A stretch of DNA of 64,000 nucleotides from Tetragonia tetragonoides (lineage: Eukaryota; Streptophyta; Magnoliopsida; Caryophyllales; Aizoaceae), in contig CM076154.1 in the NCBI GenBank assembly GCA_038025085.1, positions 37,800,501 through 37,864,500 on the forward strand, written 5' to 3'. Shown in pieces: positions 46,481 to 60,576 of the stretch. The position numbers were made by a program, and so were the translations under genes. Position 1 is the stretch's first letter. Each line of letters starts with the position of its first letter. The notes under the pieces were generated by a model. It searched no databases. It had not been told where the DNA came from and was given only the letters and a program-made list of their open reading frames with translations.

Positions 46481-49400
46481 TAGGTTTGGTGGTACGGATG
46501 GTGGGGAGCCATACTTGGTACCCAAAACCATAGATTATAGCTTTCGAATTTTGGCTTCCCGAGACCCGGTTACCATTTTCGCCGAAACTTCTCCGGGAGG
46601 TCTATCATGGCATTCAAGGACCCTCAGTGCCCGGGGAGGGTCATCTGGGACCCCGAGCTCCAATTTCACCCATGCTTTCGGTGTTCCGGCCCAAGTGTCC
46701 CGTAAAACGCCCTTACAAGCCTAACACAAACCTGATAACTGACCAGGGGCCTCCCATGTTCCCAAAGGGTGTCCTGCTCGATGTGGTGTGAAAATATCCA
46801 ACTTCGTTTCGAGGCCTCCCGGAAGCCCAAAAAACGTGGACTGCCTTCATTTTTAGCTTCCCGGGGCCCTGTTGTCATTTTTGCCCAAACTTATCCGGGA
46901 GGTATATCATGGCATTAGAGGACCGTCGGTGCCCCGGCAGGGGCATCCGGATCTTCGAACTCCGATTTCACCCATGCTTTCAGTGTTCATGCCCTTGCAC
47001 TTGTGTCCCGTAAAACACCCTTAAAAGCCTAGCAGAGAGCAAATAATTGACCCCGAGGGACTCCCATGTCCCTATCCCATGTGATGCGAAAATATCCAAC
47101 TTCGTTCCGGGGCCTCCCGGAAGCCCAAAAAACGTGGATTATTATTAGCCTTCATTTTTGGCTTCCCGAGGCCCTGTTGTCATGTTTGCCCAAACTTATC
47201 CGGGAGTTCTATCATGGCATTAGAGGACCCTTGGTGCCTCTGAGGGTCAACCGGATCCCCGAACTCCGATTTCACTCATGCTTTCAGTGTTCATGTACTT
47301 GTGTCACGTAAAACAACCATAAAAGCCTAACAGAGAGCGGATAACCGACCCCGAGGGCCTCTCATGTCCCCTAAGGGTGTTCTATTCGATGTGGTGCGAA
47401 AATATCCAACTTCGTTCCGGGGCCTCTCGAAAGGCCAAAAAAGTGGATTTATAGCCTTCATTTTTGGGTTCCAAGGGCCCTGCTGTCATATATGCCCAAA
47501 CTTCTCCGGGAGGTATATCGTGGCAGTAGAGGACCCTCGGTACCCCGGCAGGGTCATCCGGATCCCCGAACTCCGATTTCACCCATGCTTTCAGTGTTCA
47601 TGCCCTTGCACTTGTGTCTCGTAAAAAACCCCCTTAAAAGCCTAACAGGGAGCTGATAACCGACCCCGGGGGCCTCCCATGTCCCTTAAGGGTGCTTAGT
47701 TCGATTTGGTGCGAAAATATCCAACTTCGTTCCGGGGCCTCCCGGAAGCCCAAAAAGCCTTCAATTTTGGCTTCTTGGAGCCATGTTCTCATTTTTTCCC
47801 AAACTTCTCTGTGAGGTATATCATGGCATTAGAGGACCCTCGGTGCCCCGACAGGGTCATCCGGATCCCCGAATTACGATTTCACACATGCTTTCAATGT
47901 TCATGCCCTTGCACTTGTGTCCTGTAAAACACCCTTAAAAGCCTAACAGAGAGCAGATAACGACCCCGGAGGCCTCCCATGTCCCCTAAGGGTGTTCTGT
48001 TCGATTTGGTGCGAAAATATCCAACTTCGTTCATGGGCCTCCCCGGAAGCCCAAAAAACGTGGATTAGCCTTCATGTTTGGCTTCTCGGGGCTTTGTTGT
48101 CATTTTTGTCCAAACTTCTCTAGGAGGTATATCATGGCATTAGAAGACCCTTGGTACCCCGACAGGGTCATCCGGATCCCCGAATTCCGATTCAACCCAT
48201 GCTTTCAATGTTTATGCCCTTCCACTTGTGACTCGTAAAACACCCTTAAAAGCCTAACAGGGAGCGGACCTCGGGGGACTCCCATGTCCCCTAAGGATGT
48301 CCTGCCCGATCTGGTTCGTAACTATCCAACTTCGTTCCGGGGCCTGCCAGAAGTCCAAAAAATGTGGATTATAGCCTTCGTTTTTGTCTTCCTGGGCTCT
48401 GTTGTCATTTTTGCACAAACTTATCCGGGAGGTATATCATGGCATTAGAAGACCGTCGGTGTCCTGGCAGAGGCATCCGGATCCCCGAACTCCGATTTTA
48501 CTAATGCTTTCAGTGTTCATGCCCACTTGTGTCCCGTATAAGACGCCTAACAGGAGCGGATAATCGATCCCGGGGGCCTGCCATGTCCCCTAAGGGTGTC
48601 CTGTTCGATGTGGTGCAAAAATATCCAACATCGTTCCGGGGTCTCACGAAAGCCCAAAGGCCTTCATTTTGGCTTGCCCAAACTTCTCCTGGAGGTATAT
48701 CGTGGCATTAGTGGACCCTCTGTGCCTCGGCAGAGGCATTCGGATCCTCGAACTCCGATTTCACCAATGCTTTCAGTGTTCATGCCCTTGCACTTTTGTC
48801 TTGTAAAACACCCTTAAAAGCCTAACATGGAGCGGATAACCGACCCCGAGGGACTCCCATGTCCCCTAAGGGTGTCCTCTCCGATGTGGTGTGAAAATAT
48901 CCAACTTCGTTTCAGGGCCTCCCGGAAGCCCAAAAAACTTGGATTATAAGCTTTCATTTTTGGCTTCCTGGCCCTTGTTGTCATTTTTGCCCAAATTTCT
49001 CCATGAGGTATATCATGGCATTAGAGGTCCCTCGTTGCTACGGCAGGGGCATCCGGATCCCCGAATTCCGATTTCACTCATGCTTTCAGTGTTCACGCCC
49101 TTGCACTTGTGTCTTGAAAACACCCTTAAAAGCCTAACAGGGAGCAGATAACTGACCCCGGGGGACTCCCATGTTACCTAAGGATGTCTTGTCCGATGTG
49201 GTTCGTAAATATCCAACTTCGTTCCGGGGCCTCCCAGAAGCCCAAAAAAACGTGGACTATAGCCTTTATTTTTTGCTTCCCTTGACCCTGTTGTCATTTT
49301 TGCCCAAACTTCTCCGGGAGGTATCTTATGGCATTAGAGGACCTTCGGTGCCCCGGCAAGGTCATCCGGATCCTCCCACCTGATTTCACCATGCTTTTCA

Positions 49401-51018
49401 GTGTTCATGACCTTGCACTTGTGTCTCGTAAAACACCCTTAAAATCCTAACAGGGAGCGGATAACCGACCCTGGGGGCCTCCTATGTCCCCTAAGGGTGT
49501 CCTTTTCGATGTGGTGCGAAAATATCCAACTTCGTTCCGGGGCCTCCTGGAAACCCAAAAAGCCTTCATTTTTTGCTTTTCGGGGCCCTGTTGTCATTTT
49601 TGTCAAATCTTCTCCGTGAGGTATATCATGGAATTAGAGGACCCTCCGTGCCCCAGCAGGGTCATCCGGATCCCCGAATTCCGATTTCACCCATGCTTTC
49701 AGTGTTTATGCCCTTGCACTTGTGTCCCGTAAAACACCCTTAAAAGCCTAACAGGGAGCGGAGAACCGACCCCGGAGGCCTACCATGTCCCCTAAAGGTG
49801 TCCTGTTCGATGTGGTACGAAAATATCCAACTTCGTTCCGGCCCCCCGGAAGCCCAAAAAGCCTTTTTTTTGGCTTCCTGGGGCCTGTTGTCATTTTTGC
49901 CCAAACTTCTCCATGAGGTATATCATGGCATTAGAGGACCCTCGGAGGCCCGACAGGGTCATCCGGATCCACGAATTCTGATTTCACCCATGCTTTCAGT
50001 CTTCATGGCCTTGCACTTGTGTCCCGTAAAACACGCTTAAAAGCCTAACGTGGAGCAGATAAACGACCAGTGGGGCCTCCCATGTCCCCCAAGGGTGTTC
50101 TGTTCGATTTGGTGCGAAAATATCCAACTTCGTTCCAAGGCCTCCCGGAAGCCCAAAAAACGTGGATTATAACCTTCTTGTTTGGGCTTCCCGGGGCCCT
50201 GTTGTCATTTTTGCCCAAACTTCTCTGGGAGGTATATCTTGGCATTAGAAGACCCTCGGTGCCCCGGCATGGTCATCCGGATCCCCGAATTCCGATTTCA
50301 CCCATGCATTCAATGTTCATGCCCTTGCACTTGTGTCCCGTAAAAGACCCTTAAGAGCCTAACAGGGAGCGGATAACCGACCCCAGGGGACTCCCATGTC
50401 CCTTTAGGCTGTCCTGTTCGTTGTGGTTTGTTAATATCTAACTTCGTTCCAGGGCCTCCCAAAAGCCCAAAAAACGTGGATAGCCTTCATTTTTGGCTCC
50501 CTTGGGCCCTGCTGTCATTTTTGCCCAAACTTATCCGTGAGGTATATCATGGCATTAGAGGACCTTGGTGTCTTGGCAGAGGCATCCGGATCCCCGAACT
50601 CCGATTTCACCAATGCTTTCATTATTCATGCCCACTTGTGTCCCGTAAAAGACCCTTTAAAGCCTAACAGGGAGCGGATGACCAACCCCGGGGGCCTCCC
50701 ATGTCCCCTAAGGGTGTTCTGTTCGATGTGGTGCGAAAATATCCAACATCGTTCCGGGGCCTCCCGGAAGCCTAAGCCTTCATTTTTGGCTTCCTGGGGC
50801 CTTGTTGTCATTTTTGCCCAAACTTCTCCTGTAGGTATATCATGACATTAGTGGACCCTTTGTGCCCCGGCAGAGGCATTCGGATCCCCGAACTCCGATT
50901 TCACCAATGCTTTCAGTGTTCATGCCCTTGCACTTGTGTCCTGTAAAACACCCTTAAAAGCCTAACAGGGAGCGGATAACCGACCCCGAAGGACTCCCAT
51001 GTCCCCTAAGGGTGTCCT
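46480..51018. repeat. Satellite array, about 300-bp units (left block)
   Basis: About 15 diverged head-to-tail units. Landmarks in each unit: ATGTCCCCTAAGGGTGTCCT, AAATATCCAACTTCGTTC, CCCAAACTTCTCCGGGAGG, CATCCGGATCCCCGAA (a BamHI site in most units) and CGTAAAACACCCTTAAAAGC. Periods between successive landmarks are about 270-315 bp because of indels. Most units hold an 80-90-codon plus-strand frame between the first landmark and a TAA, but indels move the frame between units. Confidence 0.95.
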
Positions 51019-54000
51019 TGATAGGCCCGCAAGTGCACGGGTTATATCGTCGTAATAAAATATCGTATACACAGGGAGCTATCAATTCCAAGTATTAAGT
51101 TTTCCTTAAATTGTCAAGCTAAGCGATTCAAACTTGAGTTGGTTATTATAAAATATTCAATTGAAACTAAACACAATTCCAATAACAATTAAACAATCAA
51201 CATAAAGGACCTAGAGTTGATTTCACCAAACTAAAGATCTTGATGCAACGGATAAAGCTAGCTAGCATGTTATGTCAAGTATCGCAAGGACGGATAATGG
51301 AAGCCTAAACCTTCTCTCGAAGAAATAGAGGCAAACTCAATATAAACATAACTACCTATTCTCATGGAGTCAAGCAAACATCAAGAGCGTGAAGAACAAT
51401 TTCAATCCAAAGTCCTGGAATCATCTAAACAACTCTCGTGATTAGACAATACCGATGATTGTTTGAAGTCAAGCAATTTATATTCCCCTTTCGATTATAT
51501 ATAAATCACCCAAAGTAAATCAAGATTCTTTCTCAAGAATTATGAACGATTAGGGCACAAATGATCAATTGCAATATATCTCAATAATCATGCTAGCCAA
51601 AATTATCCACACATCAATCAACGATAGTAGGGCTACATCAACTCTAGATAGGGAAATTAGCTACTCATGGCTATGGAGAACAATAAACACAAATTCAAGA
51701 ACATGATAAACATGGAACAAACAAGAAAGAAACGAGTAAATTCAATCTAAAATCAAGTATAAACTAAATAGCAAAGAGAGGGGGAAAGAGATAGAAGAGA
51801 TGAGAAGTAAACCGAAGTGCTTCAACTATAATTTGCCAAAAGCTTGAAGAAGAAATCCAAATAAAAAATCTTGAATTCGATCTTCAAATACAAAACCCGA
51901 ACAACGAACAAGTGTTTGAAAAGCAATAATCTAAGTACTTGAAACTCTAATTCTCTCTAATGATCCGAGAAAGCAATAAGATGGATAGTCTATGATATTA
52001 TGAGCTTCCTTGAGTGTTCTTCCTATGCCTCTTTATAGGCATGAAAGAGGAGTAGTCGGGATTAGGAGAGACAAGAGAGAGAAAGAGAATAAGGCTCTTC
52101 AAATTCCACTCTCGTCGGAGGCTTGCCCGGGCACGCGATTTTCGTGCACAAAAGTTGCCCGGCCGCGCGAACACATCTTGAGCGAAATATGATGTTGCTG
52201 TCACCCTTGCGTGGGCACGCGGATTTCAAGTACAAATTGTGCGCGGCCACGTTCTTTTCTTCTCCTTCAAACTTCAATCCCTTCCGTGTGGGCGCGTGGG
52301 CACGCGGATTCTAAGCTCAAAATGGGCGCGGCCACGTTCTTTTCTTCATTTGGCTCCAAATTGCATCCTATAAACACAATCAAACCAAAAATACCCAAGA
52401 ACCGTAATCTCATCCAAAGGAATCAAATTCCACTCAAAATCAACAAAACTTATTCCAGAACAACGTGAATGAGTGCTCATTTGACAAGGAAATGACACTA
52501 ATTATGCACTCATCAAACTCCCCCAAGCTTAGACCTTTGCTTGTCCCCAAGCAAAACACGTTAAGACAAAAGGAGGCGGGGAACAAAGGACATGAGATCA
52601 CCTTCTCAAACCAAGTTTCAAAAGCAACATCAAAGCCAAAAGAATTAACCCAAGTCAAGAACAATAGTGACATAGCCGCTCGAATTCACATAGCACATCA
52701 TGTAATAGCGATCCAAAACATCCAATCTTACCACAAGACCCACTCTCGAATATAGCATAGCAAAGTAGAAAGACCCTCACTTTAGGTAAGTGGACACTCA
52801 CACTCAAGTGTTTAAAATTGACAATCAAAATGGGTTTCTCTCAATACTCATTTTAAAAGTCATGGTTTACCATATGCTCACCAATCGTCTCACATCTCCT
52901 CCGCTAAGGACAATTGATATAAAAGAGTCAAGAGGACTTTCATAGGTCGTAACGTAAGCTTAAGGTGAAGGGTAGGACAAATTCATTCGGACAATTTGGC
53001 TAAGACGTCATGAAACTAGTGGAGCAAAAATCATTAATTCACCTCATGCATGAAGGTAAACAATGCGCAACTCCGACTAACAAAAAGCAACATCTAACCA
53101 AAATCTCCAAACTCTTTTGAAATACTCTTCACTCAAGCACAACTTTCAAGAATTCAACCTTTTATTCATCTTTTTTTTTTCATTTTCATTTTTTTTTTCC
53201 TTTTCTTTTTTGAAATTTTTTTGGTTTTTTGTTGTTTTTTTTTTTGGAACCAAACTTTGAATTTCAACCATCCTTTCAAGAGCTTACACAAACCACGGAG
53301 TTACACATTGTGAAATGTACCATAAACTCCAAAGCTAATCTCTACTCCACAAGTCTCATGGCAAAAGGGTAAACATGGTTTTTCCGGTCAAAAGGCTTGT
53401 AATGCGGGTGAAAGCAAAGAATAAGCAAAGCTCAAAGTGGTTCACAAAGGATAACATGCCAAGGTAGGCTTATTTGGCTAAGTGAGCTAAAAATTCAAAA
53501 AATGCCTCAATCATACTCGTTCAAACAATGTCAAGTGCGGACTCGGCAGATAAAAGAGAAATGAATTCTCTCCGGAGAGGTTGAGAAGCCTCTCCCCAAG
53601 GTGAGTTCTAGAAACCAATGACTAAGAGAGAGTTTCACACATGAAAAACACATGGACCGTAGTGATGCACGGTCTTCAAAGCTCAAAACTCACGGGTCAA
53701 TTTGGTCTATCCAACTCAACAATGCAACATTCAAGAGTCATCATCATACATGCCACAAACTATGAATCGCAACAACAATCATGCTATGTAAAACTTAGGC
53801 CAAGCATATTTTCACAAGAACAAGAGCCAATCCTTTCGATTTTTCACAATAAAACACGAATCATCATCGAAGGATCACATCTCACACTTTTTTTTTTCTT
53901 TTCTTTTTTCTATTTTTTTTTTGTGCATGCTGAATTAAAACCTAAACTATATGCAAAACAAACAAAAATAAAAGAAATAAATAAAAAAAAGCAAAACTAA

Positions 54001-56837
54001 TCTAAAAATGCAAAAAAACAAAACAAAAAACAATATGCAATGCAATTCACATTTCACAAAACATCAACAAAATCACCTCCCCCAAGCTTGAAACGAACAT
54101 TGTCCTCAATGTGAGAAAAGACTACAATATAGAGGGGAAGGGAGGAGAGAAAACTCACGGAGCCTCCTCCGATCGGGGAGAAGAGGTCAGAAAAGTATTG
54201 TTGGCTCACATGCCAACTAGTTATTGCTCACAATCATAACACTCACATACCCATTTTGGCTTGCATCACAAAGAGTGCATCAAATCGAATTGGTCTAGTG
54301 GTGGTGCTCCTTTTTTTTTTCATTCATCATCCTCTCCTTGATTTGATCATAACAAGCTAATGCCCTTAGCATTTTGTCAAAGGCACTTGCAAACATCTCA
54401 AAAGAACACAAGTTAGAGATCATAATCACAAAGAAATAACAAATGTTCAATGACCTCTTGAACTTGTCAAATGCCCTTGAAAAGTCAAAATGACAAGAAG
54501 ATGCTTCCACCAAACTAAACTCATGATTCTCCCCAGAAATCCCATTAGACTTGTTACCTATGATATCTTCATAAACCCGGTGCATACAAGAATCATGAAT
54601 CTCTAGTACATCATTGGGTTTCAAATATGCATATCCAAGCGAGTTATCGGGAGGGGGATTAATATGAGGATGCACAATTGTTGAAATCGGCATGCTTATG
54701 GATTTGGGGGGAAGCGAATCATAGTGCTCAAGATCGTCAAACTTATTCTCAACCAACTCATCAACAACCTCATGATCAATGCAACTTTTGGATAAACACA
54801 AATTATCAATGGAATTGATTTGTGTCTCTATCATTGTCAAGTGAGAGGCAACCAAATCAGCTTTAGAGCACAATTGAACTATTAATTCTTGTTGCTCCGC
54901 ATTGATCTTTTGTTGCTCCACAATGACTTGCTCAAAAAGGGTTTCCAAGTTAGACTTGGGTTGATGAGAGGGCAAGTGAGTTTGGTAATCACCATTGAAG
55001 GAATTAGGATAACCCATATCACCAAAATTATCGTCGTCATGGAAATAAGGATCATATTGGTCACCTTGGTAATGGTAATCAAATTGACAGTCATTAGAAT
55101 TATAACCAACATATCCATTCCAATCTTATGAGGCATTGGGCCTATCAATTCATTCGCATTTACATAATTATCACAAGTATAATCATATGAACTCGAATTA
55201 TAATCATCATATCCCCCATGATGCCAAGAAGACATGAAGAAATCAAAGCAAGTAAGACTTAAGTGCTTAATCTAGTCAATAAAAAAAAACTCCTAATATT
55301 GGAATAACGCCAAGCTCCCCGGCAACGGCGCCAAAAACTTGATAGGCCCGCAAGTGCACGGGTTATATCGTCGTAATAAAATATTGTATCCACAGGGAGC
55401 TATCGATTCCAAAGTATTAAGTTTTCCTTAAATTGTCAAGCTAAGCGATTCAAACTTGAGTTGGTTATTATAAACTATTCAATTGAAACTAAACACAATT
55501 CCAATAACAATTAAACAATCAAAATAAAGGACCTAGAGTTGATTTCACCAAACTAAAGATCTTGATGCAACGGATAAAGCTAGCTAGCATGTTATGTTAA
55601 GTATCGCAGGACAGATAATGGAAGCCTAAACCTTCTCTCGAAGAAATAGAGGCAAACTCAATATAAACTTAACTACCTATTCTCATGGAGTCAAGCAAAC
55701 ATCAAGAGCGTGAAGAACAATTTCAATCCAAAGTCCCGGAATCATCTAAACTACTCTCGTGATTAGACAATACCGATGATTGTTTGAAGTCAAGCAATTT
55801 ATATTCCCCTTTCGATTATATATAAATCACCCAAAATAAATCAAGATTCTTCCTCAAGAATTATGAACGATGAGGGCACAAACGATCAATTGCAATATAT
55901 GTCAATAATCATGCTAGCCAAAATTATCCACACATCAATCAACTATAGTAGGGCTACATCAACTCTAGATAGGAAAATTAGCTACTCATGGCTATGGAGA
56001 ACAATAAACACAAATTCAAGAACATGATAAACATGGAACAAACAAGAAAGAAACGAGTAAATTCAATCTAAAATCAAGTATAAACTAAATAGCAAAGAGA
56101 GGGGGAAAGAGATAGTAGAGATGAGAAGTAAACCAAAGTGCTTCAACTATAATTTGCCAAAAGCTTGAAGAAGAAATCCAAATAAAAAATCTTGAATTCG
56201 ATCTCCAAATACAAAACCCGAACAACGAACAAGTGTTTGAAAAGCAATAATCTAAGTACTTGAAACTCCAATTCTCTCTAATGATCTAAGAAAGCAATAA
56301 GATGGATAGTCTATGATAGTATGAGCTCCCTTGAGTGTTCTTCCTAGGCCTCTTTATAGGCATGAAAGAGGAGTAGTCGGAATTAGGAGAGACAAGAGAG
56401 AGAAAGAGAATAAGGCTCTTCGAATTCCACTCTCGTCGGATGCTTGCCCGGGCGCGCGAATTTCGTGCACAAAAGTTGCCCGGCCGCGCGAACACATCTT
56501 GAGCGAAATATGATGTTGCTGTCACCCTTGCGTGGACGCGCGGATTCCAAGTACAAATTGTGCGCGGCCACGTTCTTTTATTCTCCTTCAAACTTCAATC
56601 CCTTCCGTGTGGGTGCGTGGGCACGCGGATTCTAAGCTCAAAATGTGCGCGGCCACGTTCTTTTCTTCATTTGGCTCCAAATTGCATCCTATAAACACAA
56701 TCAAACCAAAAATACCCAAGAACCGTAATCTCATCCAAAGGAATCAAATTCCACTCAAAATCAACAAAACTTATTCCAGAACAACGTGAATGAGTGCTCA
56801 TTTGACAAGGAAAATGACACTAATTATGCACTCATCA
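51019..56837 (-). mobile_element. Non-autonomous Gypsy-type LTR retrotransposon inside the satellite
   Basis: LTRs 51019-52515 and 55340-56837 (about 1.5 kb, TGAT to ATCA) differ at only scattered bases, so insertion is young. Target-site duplication GTCCT (51014-51018 and 56838-56842) restores a satellite unit when the element is removed. Minus orientation is set by the primer-binding site for tRNA-Asp (TGGCGCCGTTGCCGGGGA, 55333-55316), six bases inside the upper LTR, and by the polypurine tract AAGCTTGGGGGAGTT (52530-52516) beside the lower LTR. The 2.8-kb interior has no protease, reverse transcriptase or integrase. Confidence 0.92.
54295..55235 (-). pseudogene. Gag-like or unknown reading frame of the Gypsy-type element
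   Basis: The frame from ATG 55235 (MSSWHHGGYDDYNSSSYDY) and the frame ending at 54295 overlap around 55017-55140 and are probably one protein broken by a one-base shift and a TAA near 55130. The second part has a Gln/Glu-rich coiled-coil-like stretch (VIVEQQKINAEQQELIVQL). I recognise no catalytic motif or zinc knuckle. Position after the primer-binding site suggests a gag remnant. Confidence 0.5.
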
Positions 56838-59652
56838 GTCCTCTCCGATGTGGTGTGAAAATAACCAACATCGTTTCGGGGCCTCCCGGAAGCCAAAAAT
56901 ACATGGATAGGCTTCATTTTTGGCTTCCTGGGCCCTGTTGTCATTTTTGCCCAAACTTCTCTGTGAGGTATATCATGGCATTTGAGGACTCTCGGTGCCC
57001 AGGCAGGGTCATCCGGATCCCCGAATTCCGATTTCATCAATGCTTTCAGTGTTCATGCCCTTACACTTGTGTCCTGTAAAACACCCTTAAAAGCCTAACA
57101 GGGTGCGGATGAACGACCCCCGGGGGACTGCCATGTCCCCCAAGGATGTCTAGCCCGATGTGGTTCGTAAATATCCAACTTCTTTCCGTGAGTCTCAGAG
57201 GCCCAAAAAAACGTGGATTGTAGCCTTCATTTTTTGCTTCCCCGGGGCCCTGTTGTCATTTTTGCCCAAACTTCTCCGAGAGGTATCTCATGGCACTAGA
57301 GGACCCTCGGTGCCTCGGCAGGGTCATTCGGATCACCGAATTTCGATTTCACCCATGCTTTCAATGTCCATGCCCTTGCACTTGTGTCCTGTAAAACACC
57401 CTTAAAAGCCTAACAGGGAGCGGAAAATCGACCCCGGTGGACTCCCATGTCCCTTAAGGATGTCCTGTCTGATGTGGTTCGGAAATATCCAACTTCGTCC
57501 CGTGACCTCCCAGAAGCCCAAAAAACGTGGATTATAGCCTTCATTTTTGGCTTCCTGGGGCCTGTTGTCATTTTTGCCCAAACTTATCCGGGAAGTATGT
57601 CATGGCACTAGGGGACCCTCGGTGTCCTGGCAGAGGCATCCGGATCCCCGAACTCCGATTTCACCAATGTTTTTAGTCTTCATGCCCACTTGTGTCCCGT
57701 AAAAGACCCTTTAAAGCCTAACATGGAGCGGTTAACTGACCCTGGGGGCCTCCCATATCCCCTTAGGGTGTCCTGTTTGATGTGCTGCGAAAATATCCAA
57801 CATCGTTCCGGGGCCTCCCGGAAGCCCAAAAAGAGCCTTCATTTTTGGCTTCCGAGGCCTTGTCATTTTTGCCCAAACTTCTCCTGGAGGTATATCATGG
57901 CATTAGTGGACCCTCTATGCCCCGGCAGTTTTGTCCCGTGATACACCCCCTTAAAAGCCTAACAGGGAGCGGATAACCGACCCCGGGGGCCTCCCATGTC
58001 CCCTAAGGATGGCCTATTCGATATGGTGCGAAAATATCAAACTTCATTTTGGGGCCTCCCGGAAGCCCAAAAGACGTGGATTATAGACTTCATTTTTGGC
58101 TTACCTGGGCCCTGTCATTTTTGCCCTAACTTCTCCGGGAGGTATATCATGGCATTAGAGGACCCTCGGTGCCCCGACAGGGCCATCGCCCATCCGGATC
58201 CCCGAACTACGATTTCACCCATGCTTGCCCTTGTACTTGTGTCCCGTAAAACACCCTTAAAAGCCTAACAGGGAGCGGATGACCGACCCAGGGGGCCTCC
58301 CATGTCCCCTAAGGATGTCCTGTCCGATGTGGTGCGAAAATATCCAACTTTGTTCTGAGGCCTGCCAGAAGCAACAAAAACGTGGATTAGTCTTTATTTT
58401 TTGCTTCACGGGGCCCTGTTGTCATTTTTTTCCCAAACTTATCCGGGAGGTATATCATGGCATTAGAAGACCTTCGTTGCCCCAGCAGAGGCATCCAGAT
58501 CCCCGAACTCCGATTTCACCAATGCTTTCAGTGTTCATGTCCTTGCACTTGTGTCCCGTAAAACACCTTTAAAAGCCTAACAAGGAGCGGATAACCGACA
58601 CCGAGGGCCTCCCATGTCCTCTAAGGATGTCCTGTCCGATGTGATGCGAAAATATCCAACTTCGTTCTGAGGCCTCCCGGAAGCCAAAAAAACGTGTATT
58701 AGCCTTCATTTTTGGCTTCCCGGGGGGGACCTGTTGTCATTTTTTCCCTTACTTCTCCGGGAGGTATATCATGGCATTAGAGGACCCTCGGTGCCCCGTC
58801 AGGGTCATCCGGATCCCCAAACTCCGATTTCACCCATGCTTTCAATGTTCATGCCGTTGCATTTGTGTCCTGTAAAACACCCTTAAAAGCCTAACAGGGA
58901 GCAGATAATCAACCCCGAGGGCCTCCCATGTCCCCTAGGGAGCAGATAATCAACCCCGATGATGTTCGAAAAGATCCAACTTCGTTTCGGGGCTTCCTGG
59001 AAGCCCAAAAAACGAGGATTATAGCTTTCCTTTTTGGTTTCCCGGGGACCTATTATCATTTTTGCCCAAACTTCTCCGGGAGGTATATCATGGCATTAGA
59101 GGACCCTCGGTGCCCTGGCAGGGTCATCCGGATCCCCGAACTCCGATTTCACCCATGCTTTCAATGTTCTTGCCCTTGCACTTGTGTCCCGTAAAACACC
59201 CTTAAAAGCCCAACAAGGAGCGGATAACCGACCCCGGGGGCTTCCAATGTCCCCTAATGGTGTGTTGTCCGATATGGTGCGAAAATATCCAACTTCGTTT
59301 CTGAGCCTCTCGTAAGGCCAAAAAACGTGGATTATATATAGCCTTCATTTTTGGTTTCCCGGGGACTTGTTGTCATTTTTGCCCAAATTTTTCTGGGAGG
59401 TCTATTGTTGCATTAGAGGACCCTTTGTGCCCCGGCAGGGCCATCCGGATCCCCGAACTCCAATTTCACCCATGCCTTCAGTGTTCATGCCTGCCTTGCA
59501 CTTGTGTCCCGGAAAACACCCTTAAAAGCCTATCAGGGAGCGGATAACCGACTCCGGGGGCCTCCCATGTCCCCTAAGGGTGTCCTGTCCGATGTGGTGC
59601 GAAAATATCCAACTTCGTTCGGGGGCCTCCCGGAAGCCCAAAAAACGTGGAT
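56838..59652. repeat. Satellite array, about 300-bp units (right block)
   Basis: About nine more units of the same family, the first completing the unit cut by the Gypsy-type insertion. One unit near 57900-57960 is shortened by a deletion between CCCCGGCAG and TTTTGTCCCG. The array stops at about 59652 inside a unit (AAAACGTGGATGATG), and unrelated sequence follows. Confidence 0.93.
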
Positions 59653-60576
59653 GATGAATCATATATTCGAGGTGACTATTCAAAGCCAGAACATTTTCAA
59701 GGTATGCACTATAAAGGCCAGAACATTTTCAAGGTATGCACTATACTTCCCAGTTCTTTCAATTGGAGAACATATCTTCAGACTCCTCATTTACTGTGAT
59801 CCTTTTTTTTTCCGTTTGCCATTTTGATCAATGATGTTGAGATAGCATTAATCACGCATGGCCATCAGTGTATAGTACTTCGTTCCTAAAGCTGCCTTTT
59901 CCCTATCTTTGTGTTTTTCCAATATTTTCCACCATGCTGTATCTTAATGTGCTTCTGTGAAATCCCCAGTATCTGTAACATTCTTGGAGGATTAGTTGGT
60001 TAGCTATTCTTTTTTCTTTGGGATTCTGTTGTAGTGCCTTGTACTTTTTCATTGAACTTTTGGGTGATCGAGATGAGGATGTGTTCTTGAGGCCTCACAT
60101 TTTGCTTGCTAGTGTTTAGAATTTCAAACTTATCTAGTTAGCACTGTTATTGAAAGTTTACACTTATTTTTTTGAGGAACAACTGATCCTGCATTTCAGT
60201 TTAAACTTATTTGCATGTTTTTTTTTGGTTTTCTTGTTGGGTGCTAATTTCTAAAATCTCATAATCCTCTCACAACTTATGAGATAAAGTTCTTTGTACA
60301 AGATAGTTATATTATATTATTTACATGATTCTTTCTCAATGATGAGTGAGTTTGATCTTCCAACCGATTTCATGCTCCTTCCTGATGATGAATTGACTTG
60401 TGTCTTGCTGATGTTAGACCCAGTTGCAAACTCAACGGACAAAGATATGTGGGTGGTGCAATCATTGCTCAAGCAGTTCACAAAGTCCTACCTTCATTTT
60501 CTAACAGGTACACTTGCTTCACTCCTTTGAGATATATGTTGATTTCTGCTCTGTTTGGTTGCCTTGTGCTTTGCAG
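59653..60576. other. Intergenic, no gene recognised
   Basis: A 31-bp direct repeat (GCCAGAACATTTTCAAGGTA) occurs at about 59688 and 59718. A plus-strand frame at 60340-60510 (TDFMLLPDDELTCVLLMLDP) has no recognisable family and no second copy in the window. Confidence 0.35.

Noticed and set aside
46480..51018. CRISPR-like array
   Set aside because: Units are about 300 bp, wholly repetitive with no unique spacers, and the DNA is from a plant nucleus.
52440..52755. Frames over the end of the lower LTR of the Gypsy-type element
   Set aside because: They cross the LTR/interior border and the polypurine tract, and have no family resemblance.
46480..59830. Many 60-107-codon frames read as a protein family
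   Set aside because: All are units of one satellite. Indels change frame from unit to unit and no start context, splice signal or domain supports translation.
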